DNA of 64,000 bases. Origin: Streptomyces aurantiacus. Lineage in GTDB: Bacteria > Actinomycetota > Actinomycetes > Streptomycetales > Streptomycetaceae. The position numbers and the translations under genes were made by a program. The notes under the pieces are model-generated. The model saw nothing but the letters and a program-made list of their open reading frames with translations, searched no databases and was not told the DNA's origin. Where the stretch lies: positions 1,116,001-1,180,000 of the forward strand of contig NZ_CP114283.1 in NCBI RefSeq assembly GCF_027107535.1. Direction: 5' to 3'. Positions within the stretch are counted from its first letter, which is position 1. Each line of letters starts with the position of its first letter. Below are positions 16,841-24,845 of the stretch, piece by piece.

Positions 16841-17629
16841 ATGGACGTCTCCTTCCTTGGTGGACCGCACCCCCAGAGGGGTGTCGGCGTCGTCGCACCC
16901 TTCGACTTCGCCCTCGACCGCGAACTGTGGCGATGGGTGCCCGACGAGGTTTCTCTGCACCTCACCCGTACCCCGTTCGTACCCGTCGAGGTCAGCCTCG
17001 ACCTCGCACGCCTGGTCAGCGAGCACGAAACGCTCGGCGACGCGGTGCGCACACTCAACGCCGTCGCGCCGGAGATCGTCGCGTACGCCTGCACGTCCGG
17101 CAGTTTCGTCGGGGGAATCCCGGGCGAGCGCGCGATGTGCGAGGCCATGACCCGGGCGGGCGCGGTCCCCTCCGTGACCACGTCCGGTGCACTCCTGGAG
17201 GCACTGGAAGAACTGGGCGTGCGCCGGATCGCGCTCGTCACGCCGTACACCGTCTCCGTGACCCAGTCCCTGGAGGACTACCTCGCCGAAGCGGGCATCG
17301 CGGTCACCGGCCGCGCCTACATGGGCCTGACCAGGCACATCTGGAAGGTCCCCTACCGCGATGTCGTCGACATGGCCCGCGGCGCCGCGTGTGTGGCCGC
17401 CGACGCGCTCTTCATCAGCTGCACCAACCTCGCCACCTACGACGTCATCCCGCAGCTGGAGGCCGAGCTGCGCATCCCGGTGATCTCGGCCAACCAGGTG
17501 ACGATGTGGGCCGCACTGCGCCATCTGGGTACCCGGGCGGTAGGGCCGTACCAGGCGCTGATCGACGAGTCGGCGCGACAGCGGCCCGTACCGCCCGCAC
17601 TGCCGGAAGAACAGGAAGGTTGGGCATGA
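16841..17629 (+). CDS. EutA/maleate isomerase-like (Asp/Glu racemase fold) protein 1
   Basis: Protein of 262 residues in the maleate cis-trans isomerase/arylmalonate decarboxylase group. Both candidate catalytic cysteines are present: YACTSGSFVGG and FISCTNLATY. VTTSGALLEALEELGVRRIA and VISANQVTMWAALR are family-typical. ATG at 16841 aligns with relatives; an open frame upstream is not conserved. Its stop overlaps the start of a paralogue (ATGA). EutA of ectoine utilisation belongs to this family, which fits the nearby ehu-type importer, but the reaction here is unproven. Confidence 0.78.
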   Translation: MDVSFLGGPHPQRGVGVVAPFDFALDRELWRWVPDEVSLHLTRTPFVPVEVSLDLARLVSEHETLGDAVRTLNAVAPEIVAYACTSGSFVGGIPGERAMCEAMTRAGAVPSVTTSGALLEALEELGVRRIALVTPYTVSVTQSLEDYLAEAGIAVTGRAYMGLTRHIWKVPYRDVVDMARGAACVAADALFISCTNLATYDVIPQLEAELRIPVISANQVTMWAALRHLGTRAVGPYQALIDESARQRPVPPALPEEQEGWA

Positions 17630-18357
17630 CGGCTCTCGGATTCCTCTACCCGGGCCATTCGGCCGAGGACGACTACCCGCGCATCGAGCAGCTCCTCGGC
17701 AGCGACATCCGCCTCCAGGTCGTCCACACGGACATCGGCGAGGACGCCCACCGCGTGGACGCGCTGCTGGAAATGGGCTCGGCCGCCCGGCTCGCCGCCG
17801 GTGTCGAGGAACTGCGCCTGTCCGGCGCCGAGGCGGTCGTCTGGGCCTGCACCAGCGGCAGCTTCGTGTACGGCTGGGAGGGCGCCCACGAACAGATCCG
17901 CGCTCTGGCCCTGGCGGCGGGACTGCCGGCCTCCTCCACGTCCTTCGCGTTCGCCCACGCCGTACGTGAGCTGGGCGCGAAGCGCGTCGCGGTCGCGGCC
18001 ACCTATCCCGACGACGTGGCCGCGCTCTTCGTGTCGTTCCTGACGGACGCGGGCCTGGAGGTCGTCTCCGTGCGCGGTTCCGGGATCATCACGGCCGCCG
18101 AGGTCGGCACCTGGGGCGAGGCGGAGGTCCTGGCCCTGGCCCGCGAGGCCGACCACCCCGAGGCGCAGGCCCTGCTGCTCCCGGACACCGCCCTGCACAC
18201 GGCCTCCTGCATCCCCGCCCTGGAGAAGGAACTGGGCAAGCCGGTCCTCACCGCCAACCAGGTCACGGTCCGGGAGGCGCTGCGCCTGGCGGACCGCAGG
18301 GTCAACGCCCCGGAACTGGGCGCACTCTTCACGAGGGAGCCGGTCGTCCAGGCCTAG
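17626..18357 (+). CDS. EutA/maleate isomerase-like protein 2, lacking the second cysteine
   Basis: Paralogue of the preceding gene, 243 residues. The first cysteine is kept (WACTSGSFVYG), but where the neighbour has FISCTNL this protein has LLPDTAL, so the second catalytic Cys is Asp. The rest of the fold aligns (LTANQVTVREALR). ATG at 17626 overlaps the upstream stop by 4 bp, so the two are made together and could form a heteromer. A one-cysteine enzyme might act as a decarboxylase-type member, as arylmalonate decarboxylase uses a single Cys; that is inference. Confidence 0.76.
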   Translation: MTALGFLYPGHSAEDDYPRIEQLLGSDIRLQVVHTDIGEDAHRVDALLEMGSAARLAAGVEELRLSGAEAVVWACTSGSFVYGWEGAHEQIRALALAAGLPASSTSFAFAHAVRELGAKRVAVAATYPDDVAALFVSFLTDAGLEVVSVRGSGIITAAEVGTWGEAEVLALAREADHPEAQALLLPDTALHTASCIPALEKELGKPVLTANQVTVREALRLADRRVNAPELGALFTREPVVQA

Positions 18358-18486
18358 CGCCCGAAGGGGGCACGGGAACTGCGGGACCGGCCACTCACGA
18401 CCCGCACACGACCCCGCACGGGAATAAGCGGAGCCGACCTCCTGTTAGTGCATCGCGGACCACGCGAGCACCAACAGGAGGAACCC

Positions 18487-19605
18487 GTGCCGGCACCGGA
18501 CCACACGCCCAGCGAGACCCACGAGATCCGAGGCGAGGCGCAGGGCACCGCCCCCGTGCCCCTCTCCGTACTGGACCTGGTCACCGTCGGCGCGGGCCAC
18601 ACCGCGACCGAGGCCCTGCGGACCAGCGTCGAGCTGTCCCGCCTCGCGGAGTCCCGCGGATTCCACCGCTACTGGGTGGCCGAACACCACTCCATGCCCG
18701 GCGTGGCCTCCTCCTCACCGGCCGTGATCCTCGCCCACCTCGCCGCCCACACGAGCCGTATCCGCCTGGGTTCCGGCGGAGTGATGCTGCCGAACCACGC
18801 TCCCCTGGTCATCGCGGAGCAGTTCGGCACCCTCGAAGCGATGGCCCCGGGCCGCGTCGACCTCGGCCTCGGCCGGGCCCCCGGCACGGACGGCGCCACG
18901 GCCGCGGCCCTGCGCCGCACGGAACGGCTGAACGAGGGCGCCGACGACTTCCCCCAGCAGCTCGCGGAACTGACCCGCTTCCTGGACGACGACTTCCCGG
19001 ACGGCCACCCGTACGCCCGCATCCACGCCGTCCCCGGCCCCGTCCAGGCGACCTCGCCCGGCGGCGTCCAGTCCCCGCACCGCCCGCCGGTCTGGCTGCT
19101 CGGCTCCTCCGGCTTCAGTGCCCGCCTGGCCGGCACCCTCGGCCTGCCCTTCGCCTTCGCGCACCACTTCTCGGCCCAGAACACCATCCCGGCGCTCGAC
19201 CTCTACCGGGAGTCCTTCCGGCCGTCGGCCGTGCTCGACGCGCCCTACGCCCTGATCGGCGTCTCCGCCCTCGCCACGGACGACGAGTTGGAGGCCCGCC
19301 GCCAGGTCGAGGCCGCCGCGCTGAACATGGTCCGGCTGCGCACCGGCCGCCCCGGCCTGGTCCCCACCCCGGAGGAGGCCGAGGCGTACGCGTTCAGCCC
19401 GATGGAGCGGGAGTTCGTCGACTCCTGGAACGCGAACGTCATCCACGGCACCGCCGACGAGGTCCGCTCCGGCCTCGACGACCTCCACAAGCGCACTGGC
19501 GCCGACGAGTTGATGCTCACGGGCAACGCCCACAGCGGCGCCGTACGCCTGCGCTCGTACGAACTGATCGCGGACGCCTACCGGCTGCCCGGGGCTCAGG
19601 CCTGA
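18487..19605 (+). CDS. LLM-class flavin-dependent oxidoreductase
   Basis: Luciferase-like monooxygenase-family protein, 372 residues, expected TIM barrel binding FMN or F420. Conserved parts include YWVAEHHSMPGVASSSPAV, IRLGSGGVMLPNHAPLVIAEQF and GRVDLGLGRAPG. GTG at 18487 is preceded by a strong AGGAGG at 5-nt spacing. The final codons overlap the convergent cdgA gene by 10 bp. The substrate is unknown. Confidence 0.85.
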   Translation: MPAPDHTPSETHEIRGEAQGTAPVPLSVLDLVTVGAGHTATEALRTSVELSRLAESRGFHRYWVAEHHSMPGVASSSPAVILAHLAAHTSRIRLGSGGVMLPNHAPLVIAEQFGTLEAMAPGRVDLGLGRAPGTDGATAAALRRTERLNEGADDFPQQLAELTRFLDDDFPDGHPYARIHAVPGPVQATSPGGVQSPHRPPVWLLGSSGFSARLAGTLGLPFAFAHHFSAQNTIPALDLYRESFRPSAVLDAPYALIGVSALATDDELEARRQVEAAALNMVRLRTGRPGLVPTPEEAEAYAFSPMEREFVDSWNANVIHGTADEVRSGLDDLHKRTGADELMLTGNAHSGAVRLRSYELIADAYRLPGAQA

Positions 19606-21671
19606 CGGCAGGCCGCCGCCGTCAATAGCGCGGAGATGCGGTCCGGCGCCACCGGCCGGGAGTACAGCCACCCCTGGCCGGTGTCGCAGCCGATGCGCCG
19701 CAGACGGGTCGCCTGGCCCGCCGTCTCCACGCACTCGGCGGTGACCGTCAGACCCAGCCGGTGCGCGAGCTGGATCATCGCCTCGACGACGACCTCGTCG
19801 GCCGGATTGGGCGGAGCGGCGCCGTCGCCGCTCTCGTACTGGAAGCCGCGCACGAACGACCCGTCGAGCTTCAGCACCGACACCGGCAGACGGCTGAGAT
19901 AGGCGAGGTTCGAGTAGCCGGTGCCGAAGTCGTCGATGGCGATACGCACACCCATGTCGCTGAGCGCCTGCAGGGCCTGGAGCGGCCGGCCCGCCGAGCC
20001 CATCACGGCGGACTCGGTGAGCTCCAGCTGGAGGAGGTGCGGGGCGAGCCCGGTCTCCGCGAGGATCGCCGCCACGTCGGACACCAGATCGGAGTCCCAG
20101 ACCTGACGCACCGCCACGTTCACGCTGACGAAGATCGGCTCCGCGTCCGGGTGCTCCAACTGCCACCGGCGCGCCTGCCGGCAGGCCGTGGCCAGCACCC
20201 AGCGGCCGAGCTGCACGATCGACCCGTCCTCCTCGGCAAGTCCGATGAACCGATTCGGCGTCAGTGTGCCGAACTGAGGATGGTTCCATCGCACCAGCGC
20301 CTCGACGCCGCGCACCCCGCCGTCCTCCATGCACACCAGCGGCTGGTACTCCAGCGCGAACTCCCCGCGCTCGACGGCCGGACGCAGGGTGGAGGAGAGC
20401 GCCTGACGGGTCATGCGGTGGGCGTTGCGCTCCGGGTCGAAGAGCGTCCAGCGGGACTTCCCGTCGGCCTTCGCCCAGTACAGCGTCGTGTCGGCGGCCT
20501 GCATCAGACCGGTCGCGGTGGTGCCGGCCGCATGCCGCTCGACGACACCGATCGAGGCCGAGACCGAGAGCCGCTGCCCGGACAGGTCGAAGGGCACCTG
20601 AAGGGACTTCAGCACCGAGTCGGCGAGGTCCGCGAGCTGCTCCGTACCCGTCGAGTCCTCGACGAGCAGCGCGAACTCGTCGCCGCCCAGCCGGGCCACC
20701 AGCGGCGTGGCCGTTCGCGCGTAGCCGGCCTCGTTCGCGCAGCGCGTCAGGCGCTCGGCGACGGCCGCGAGCAGCCGGTCGCCGACCCGGTGGCCGAGCG
20801 TGTCGTTGACGGCCTTGAACCCGTCGAGGTCCAGGTAGCACAGCCCGATGCGGCCGGTGCCCGACTCCTCGTACGCCTCCGCCTCCAGCGCGGCCGAGAG
20901 CCGCTCGAAGAACAGGGTGCGGTTGGGCAGCCGTGTCACCGGGTCGTGCATCTGCAGGTGCCGCAGGCGCGCCTGCAGTTCGCGGCGGGCGCTGATGTCG
21001 GAGACCGAGAGCAGTACGGCCCGCTCCTCCTCGGGCAGCGGACTGACCGTCACCTGGGCCCAGAGCGAGTGGCCGTCCGGATGTTTGAGGCGGCGCGTGC
21101 AGCGGAGTCTTGCCTGGCGGCCGCGGAGCACCTCGCGGTACGCGTGCCAGGTACGCGCGTCCGACGCCAGGTCCACCAGGTCGGCGGCGATCCGGCCGGT
21201 GAGCCCCTCCCCGTCGGCGCCCGTGCCGAGCAGCGCGGCCAGGGTGTCGTTGGCCGTGACGACCCGGCCCTCACGGTCCACTACGGCCATCGCGAGAGGG
21301 GCCGCCGCGAAAGTGGCTCGAAACGTACGTGCGGCGGCGCCGGTTTCGGTGTCGGCACCCGTCCCGGGCGCCGCACGCGGTGGAAGCCCGGCCGGGGGCG
21401 CGGCCGACAGCCTCGCCGGGAGTCCCGCCGCCAGACCGATCGGGAACTCGGCCGAGAGGTCCACCGGGAGTCCGGCCGGGAGCCCGCCCGAAAGTCCGGC
21501 CGCGAGGCCGATCGGGGGGTCGGTCAAGGGGTCGACCAGGGGCTCGACGCGTCGGGCCCGTTCCTCGTGAGATGGGGTTCCGGCGCGAGGAGAGGTCGCA
21601 ATATGACTCTCTGTGACGGCCGACCGGACGAGGTCTGCCGTGGGCGCCGGCCCATCGGACGTTCCGCTCAC
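19596..21671 (-). CDS. cdgA: PAS-GGDEF-EAL cyclic-di-GMP enzyme
   Basis: Protein of 691 residues that could make and/or break c-di-GMP. Residues 53-98 are a low-complexity Gly/Leu/Ala/Pro tract with PIGLAAGL repeated at 53 and 78. A PAS domain (about 115-230) precedes GGDEF (RLGGDEFALL, 327-336) and EAL (GVEALVRW, near 457). DDFGTGYSNL is intact, and both active-site motifs look functional. No RxxD inhibitory site stands at the expected place before GGDEF. GTG at 21671 has GGGAG upstream. Domain order and synteny match CdgA of S. coelicolor, a BldD target (from memory). No transmembrane segment is seen. Confidence 0.85.
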   Translation of the reverse strand: MSGTSDGPAPTADLVRSAVTESHIATSPRAGTPSHEERARRVEPLVDPLTDPPIGLAAGLSGGLPAGLPVDLSAEFPIGLAAGLPARLSAAPPAGLPPRAAPGTGADTETGAAARTFRATFAAAPLAMAVVDREGRVVTANDTLAALLGTGADGEGLTGRIAADLVDLASDARTWHAYREVLRGRQARLRCTRRLKHPDGHSLWAQVTVSPLPEEERAVLLSVSDISARRELQARLRHLQMHDPVTRLPNRTLFFERLSAALEAEAYEESGTGRIGLCYLDLDGFKAVNDTLGHRVGDRLLAAVAERLTRCANEAGYARTATPLVARLGGDEFALLVEDSTGTEQLADLADSVLKSLQVPFDLSGQRLSVSASIGVVERHAAGTTATGLMQAADTTLYWAKADGKSRWTLFDPERNAHRMTRQALSSTLRPAVERGEFALEYQPLVCMEDGGVRGVEALVRWNHPQFGTLTPNRFIGLAEEDGSIVQLGRWVLATACRQARRWQLEHPDAEPIFVSVNVAVRQVWDSDLVSDVAAILAETGLAPHLLQLELTESAVMGSAGRPLQALQALSDMGVRIAIDDFGTGYSNLAYLSRLPVSVLKLDGSFVRGFQYESGDGAAPPNPADEVVVEAMIQLAHRLGLTVTAECVETAGQATRLRRIGCDTGQGWLYSRPVAPDRISALLTAAACRQA

Positions 21672-22066
21672 CGTTCGCTCCCGCTGTGCACTCGTTCGTC
21701 GTACAGGTCTCGTCGGGGGTCGGCCGGTGGTGGACGGCCGCTCTAGCCGTGTCCGCGCAGGAAAGTGTGCCGATCATAGAGGCTGGCCGGTGGGCCTTCC
21801 AGCTACTGTCCAGTGTCCCGGATGGGTGCCCCTTTCTGACAGATCGTTTCTGCCCGCACCTGGACGGGTTCCTTCCCCGGCCGATCACTTGTGACGTTCC
21901 GTGAGTGCTCGGGGTGTCGGCGCGTCCTGGCGCCCCCCGGGTGCTCCCCGATGTGCTCGGTCGGGTGTCGGCCCCCTCACTCCTTTGGATCAGATAAACA
22001 GGGCGTAAATGATCAAACCGGCACAGGCTGGGTGCGGTATCCCGAATTCCGCATCCGGAGGTCGAC
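21672..22066. other. divergent intergenic region between cdgA and the M6-like protease
   Basis: No gene is supported. It must contain both promoters. A BldD-like dyad lies at 21892-21904 (separate entry). The protease gene has GGAGG about 10 bp before its GTG. The run from 21985 to 22015 (ATCAGATAAACAGG and following) is notably less GC-rich and is a likely promoter for the rightward gene. Confidence 0.4.
21892..21904. promoter_or_regulatory. BldD-box-like dyad upstream of cdgA
   Basis: TGACGTTCCGTGA fits TNAC-N5-GTNA with both half-sites perfect and 11 of 13 positions against the remembered BldD consensus TNACNCWGNGTNA. It lies about 220 bp upstream of the cdgA start. cdgA is reported to be a BldD target in S. 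coelicolor, which raises the prior. Confidence 0.45.
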
Positions 22067-23515
22067 GTGCCGCGTCTGCTCCCCCTCAAGGGGCTCACCC
22101 GTGGCGGGGCCCGGCCCCGTCGGCGCGGCTTCGGCCGACCCGGTCCCGACGGGCGCGGGCGGGGCCGACGCGAGGACGGACGGCTCGCCCGGCGGTGGCT
22201 CGGTCCGGGCCCGCGTGAGCGGGAACAGCGTTGGCAGGGGTGGCGCAGTCCCGCGGCGGTGTTCACCTCTCTGACGGCGCTCGCCGCCACCTCCCTGGTC
22301 GCGGGGCCCTCGGTCGCCGTGCCGCTCTCGATGCCGTGCGCGCTGAAACGGACCGCGGCCCACCACTCCGAGGGACTGGACACCTGGAACGCCGCCTATC
22401 CGCGGCCCACCAGGCGCCTCGACGCGGTGATGGTCTTCCTCTCCTTCCCGGACGCCGAACCGGTGACCACGCCCGCCGAGCTGACGGCCGACTACTTCCC
22501 GGCCACCAGCCGCTTCTTCGAACGGGCCTCGTACGGAAAGTTCCAGCTGCGCCCGCACCCGCTCCGGGAGTGGATCCGTATGCCCCGGGCCTCGACCGCG
22601 TACGCCATACAGCGTGACTGGAACGCGGCGGCGCGCTCCACGTACCTGCGCGAAGCCCTCGCGGCGGCGGACGAGCGGGTCGACTTCTCCCGCTACGACA
22701 TCGTCTACTTCGTCGCCGACCCCGACGCGCCGGGCGTCGACTCGGACGCGACGAAGGTCGTCAACATGGATGTGCCGCTGCGGGCCGACGGCGAGGACAT
22801 CCGCCGGGTCGTGACGGTCTTCGAGAAGCATCCGCCGGACCGGCTGGTCCTGGCGCACGAGACCGGTCATGTCTTCGACCTGCCCGACCTCTACCACCGG
22901 CCCTCCGACGGCAAGGGCGACTGGGACACGTATGTCGGCGACTGGGACCTCATGGGCAGTCAGTTCGGCCTCGCTCCCGACCTCTTCGGCTGGCACAAGT
23001 GGAAGCTCGGCTGGCTGGAGCCGCGTCAGGTGGCGTGCGTACGGGATGCGAGCGGGCCGGGTACACGGCTGACGCTCGAACCGCTGGCGGCGGGAGCGGG
23101 GGTGGCCGCGGCGGGTGCCGAGGCGGCCGGGCGGGCGGGCGCGCCCGGGGCGCCGGGGTTCGGCTCGGGGGGCGGGACGAAGCTGGCGGTGGTGCGGACC
23201 GCGCGGGACGGCGTCATCGCCCTCGAGGCGCGGGGGGCGGTCGGCAACGACGAGGCGGTCTGTTCACAGGGCGTGCTCGTCTACCGCGTGCGCAGTGAGA
23301 CGGAGTCCGGCCGTGGGCCGATCGAGGTCGTCGACGCGAACCCCGCGTCCGCGGCCTGCTGGGACGAATCGGTCTATCCGCCGCTCGCGGACGCGCCGGT
23401 CGGCCTCGGGGAGAGCTTCACCGTGCCCGGAGAGGGCGTACGGATCGAAGTGGAGGACCGGACGGCTTCGGGGGCGTGGACCGTGACGATCTCGACGGAG
23501 AGCCGAGGGGGCTGA
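22067..23515 (+). CDS. M6-like secreted or membrane-anchored metalloprotease
   Basis: Probable zinc metalloprotease of the immune-inhibitor-A-like M6 group, 482 residues. The first 60 residues are strongly basic (Arg/Gly/Pro-rich), then comes a hydrophobic stretch (about 62-86), which is an unusually long lead for a signal peptide; it may be a membrane anchor or the true start may be later. The zinc site is HETGHVFDLPD (His264, Glu265, His268, third ligand likely Asp274 or nearby). LMGSQFGLAPDLFGWHKWKLGWL is the typical downstream block. A Gly/Ala-rich insert (about 345-370) interrupts the C-terminal beta domain. GTG at 22067 follows CCGGAGG. Confidence 0.78.
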   Translation: MPRLLPLKGLTRGGARPRRRGFGRPGPDGRGRGRREDGRLARRWLGPGPREREQRWQGWRSPAAVFTSLTALAATSLVAGPSVAVPLSMPCALKRTAAHHSEGLDTWNAAYPRPTRRLDAVMVFLSFPDAEPVTTPAELTADYFPATSRFFERASYGKFQLRPHPLREWIRMPRASTAYAIQRDWNAAARSTYLREALAAADERVDFSRYDIVYFVADPDAPGVDSDATKVVNMDVPLRADGEDIRRVVTVFEKHPPDRLVLAHETGHVFDLPDLYHRPSDGKGDWDTYVGDWDLMGSQFGLAPDLFGWHKWKLGWLEPRQVACVRDASGPGTRLTLEPLAAGAGVAAAGAEAAGRAGAPGAPGFGSGGGTKLAVVRTARDGVIALEARGAVGNDEAVCSQGVLVYRVRSETESGRGPIEVVDANPASAACWDESVYPPLADAPVGLGESFTVPGEGVRIEVEDRTASGAWTVTISTESRGG

Positions 23516-23563
23516 GAGGGCCGAGTGTGTCCGCCCGGCCGGGGCGGGTGCGAGCAGGCACGC

Positions 23564-23595
23564 GAAAGGCCCCTCGCTTCCACGAGGGGCCTTTC
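23564..23595 (-). terminator. hairpin terminator of tRNA-Lys copy 3
   Basis: A perfect 13-bp inverted repeat (GAAAGGCCCCTCG and its complement) with a 6-nt loop, beyond the tRNA 3' end. It could also stop the convergent protease transcript. Confidence 0.8.
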
Positions 23596-23603
23596 ACCGT
23601 CTG

Positions 23604-23677
23604 TGCGCCGCCAGGGACTCGAACCCCGGACCCGCTGATTAAGAGTCAGCTGCTCTAACCAACTGAGCTAGCGGCGC
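23604..23677 (-). tRNA. tRNA-Lys (CUU), copy 3
   Basis: Identical in sequence to the copies at 2036-2109 and 9037-9110. Its 5' end overlaps the last 10 bp of the upstream protein gene on the same strand, whose stop codon lies inside the tRNA acceptor/D-arm region. Confidence 0.97.
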
Positions 23678-24426
23678 CTGCTGACGTCGTAGACCTTAGC
23701 ACCCTGATCGGCGGGAGGAAAAATCGATATCGGGGCCGCGGGAGAGGGCTCGGCGGCCCGGTCGGCGGCCTGTCGGCGGGCCGCCGACCGGGCCGCTCGG
23801 ACCGCCGCCCACAGCAGGATCTCCGGGCCCGGCAGCCAGGGGTCACGGGTGTCGGGGGCGACGAGCCAGCGGGAGTCGGGGCGGGTGGCGGCGGCCGGGG
23901 CGGCAAGGGCCGGCGCGGGGACCGTCACCGCGTCGCCGGTGCCGTGGCACAGGAGCGGCGGGATGGCCCGGCCACGGTCGGAGGCGCCGCCGGAGCCCCA
24001 CTCCTCCCACTCCAGGAGCGAGGGCAGCCGCTGTGCCGTGCCCGGGGCGGCGAACAGGAGAATCCGGCCCCGGTACATGGCCACGGGGCCGGAGCCCGGA
24101 CCCTCGTCCCACAGCCGGTCCAGCATGTGGCGGCCGAAGACGGCGGGGGCGTTGACGACGTCGAAGGCCGAGCCGCAGGCCAGGACCACAGGGGCGGCGG
24201 GCCGGTCCGCCCAGAGGATGCGGGTGCTGCGCGGATACGTTCCTGCCGAGGCGAGCCAGGCGGCGCCCTCAGGAGTGACTCCGGTGACCTCGGTGACGTG
24301 GGAGGGCTCGGGGATGCCGGGGGTGTACGGCGTGCCGAGGGCGTCGAACACGTCCGGGAGCGGCTCGACGGTGCCGGTGCCGGGGCCGTGGGGGGCGGTG
24401 CTTACCAGGTTCCGATCGCTGCTCAT
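23668..24426 (-). CDS. primase-polymerase (Prim-Pol)-like domain protein, no full catalytic set recognised
   Basis: Protein of 252 residues conserved in style with Streptomyces proteins annotated as bifunctional DNA primase/polymerase N-terminal domain. The visible pattern is GAAWLASAGTYPRSTRILWA, DRPAAPVVLACGSAFDVVNAP, a GPVAMYRGRILLFAAPGTA strand pair and PPLLCHGTGDAVTVPAP. I cannot point to the acidic catalytic residues with confidence, so activity is doubtful. ATG at 24426 has no clear ribosome-binding site. The stop lies inside tRNA-Lys copy 3. A perfect 16-bp palindrome lies 90 bp upstream. Confidence 0.6.
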   Translation of the reverse strand: MSSDRNLVSTAPHGPGTGTVEPLPDVFDALGTPYTPGIPEPSHVTEVTGVTPEGAAWLASAGTYPRSTRILWADRPAAPVVLACGSAFDVVNAPAVFGRHMLDRLWDEGPGSGPVAMYRGRILLFAAPGTAQRLPSLLEWEEWGSGGASDRGRAIPPLLCHGTGDAVTVPAPALAAPAAATRPDSRWLVAPDTRDPWLPGPEILLWAAVRAARSAARRQAADRAAEPSPAAPISIFPPADQGAKVYDVSRRR

Positions 24427-24845
24427 GGCATTCAGGTCTACCGGGGGTGAGCGAGCCGTTCCCCAGGGTTGCCGAAATGGGGGACAGGGCGGGACAGGGT
24501 GGAGTATCTTGCCCGCCTGGCATATGCCAGGGATGTTTTCGCGTGGCCCTGGGCGACGACGGAGGGCGCTGAACACCCCGGCCGCGTATCGCGAGACCTC
24601 GCTGCCCCGCCTGCGCGTTCTGCTTTGTGCGTCTCGCCCGTGCGTCGCGCCGACGCGTCCCGCCGGTACGTTTCTGCACGGGTGCGGCCCTTGCGCCGTC
24701 CGTGTGTCCCCGCCCGGATTCCGCCGGCTGCCTCCCCCCGGGCCTCGCTGACACTCCGCCCGCGCATCCGCGACCGGCCCGCGGTGCGTCCTTGCCCGAG
24801 CCCGGGCCATGTGTCCGTGTCCCGCCGGGCCCCGGCCGCGGGCGC
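24427..24845. other. intergenic region with operator-like palindrome, no gene seen
   Basis: No coding sequence is supported. It contains two near-identical GGGACAGGG units (24480-24500) and the palindrome at 24516-24531. The rest is GC-rich without recognised sites. It should hold the promoter of the leftward Prim-Pol-like gene. Confidence 0.35.
24516..24531. promoter_or_regulatory. perfect 16-bp palindrome, candidate operator
   Basis: CCTGGCATATGCCAGG is perfectly self-complementary. It lies 90 bp upstream of the Prim-Pol-like gene at 24426. A degenerate relative with the same GGCATATG core is at 10279-10292. No known regulator is assigned. Confidence 0.45.

Noticed and set aside
2036..23677. 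Three identical 74-bp repeats as attachment sites of an integrated element
   Set aside because: They are complete tRNA-Lys genes, each with its own terminator, and no integrase or phage gene lies between them; the genes between are core type.
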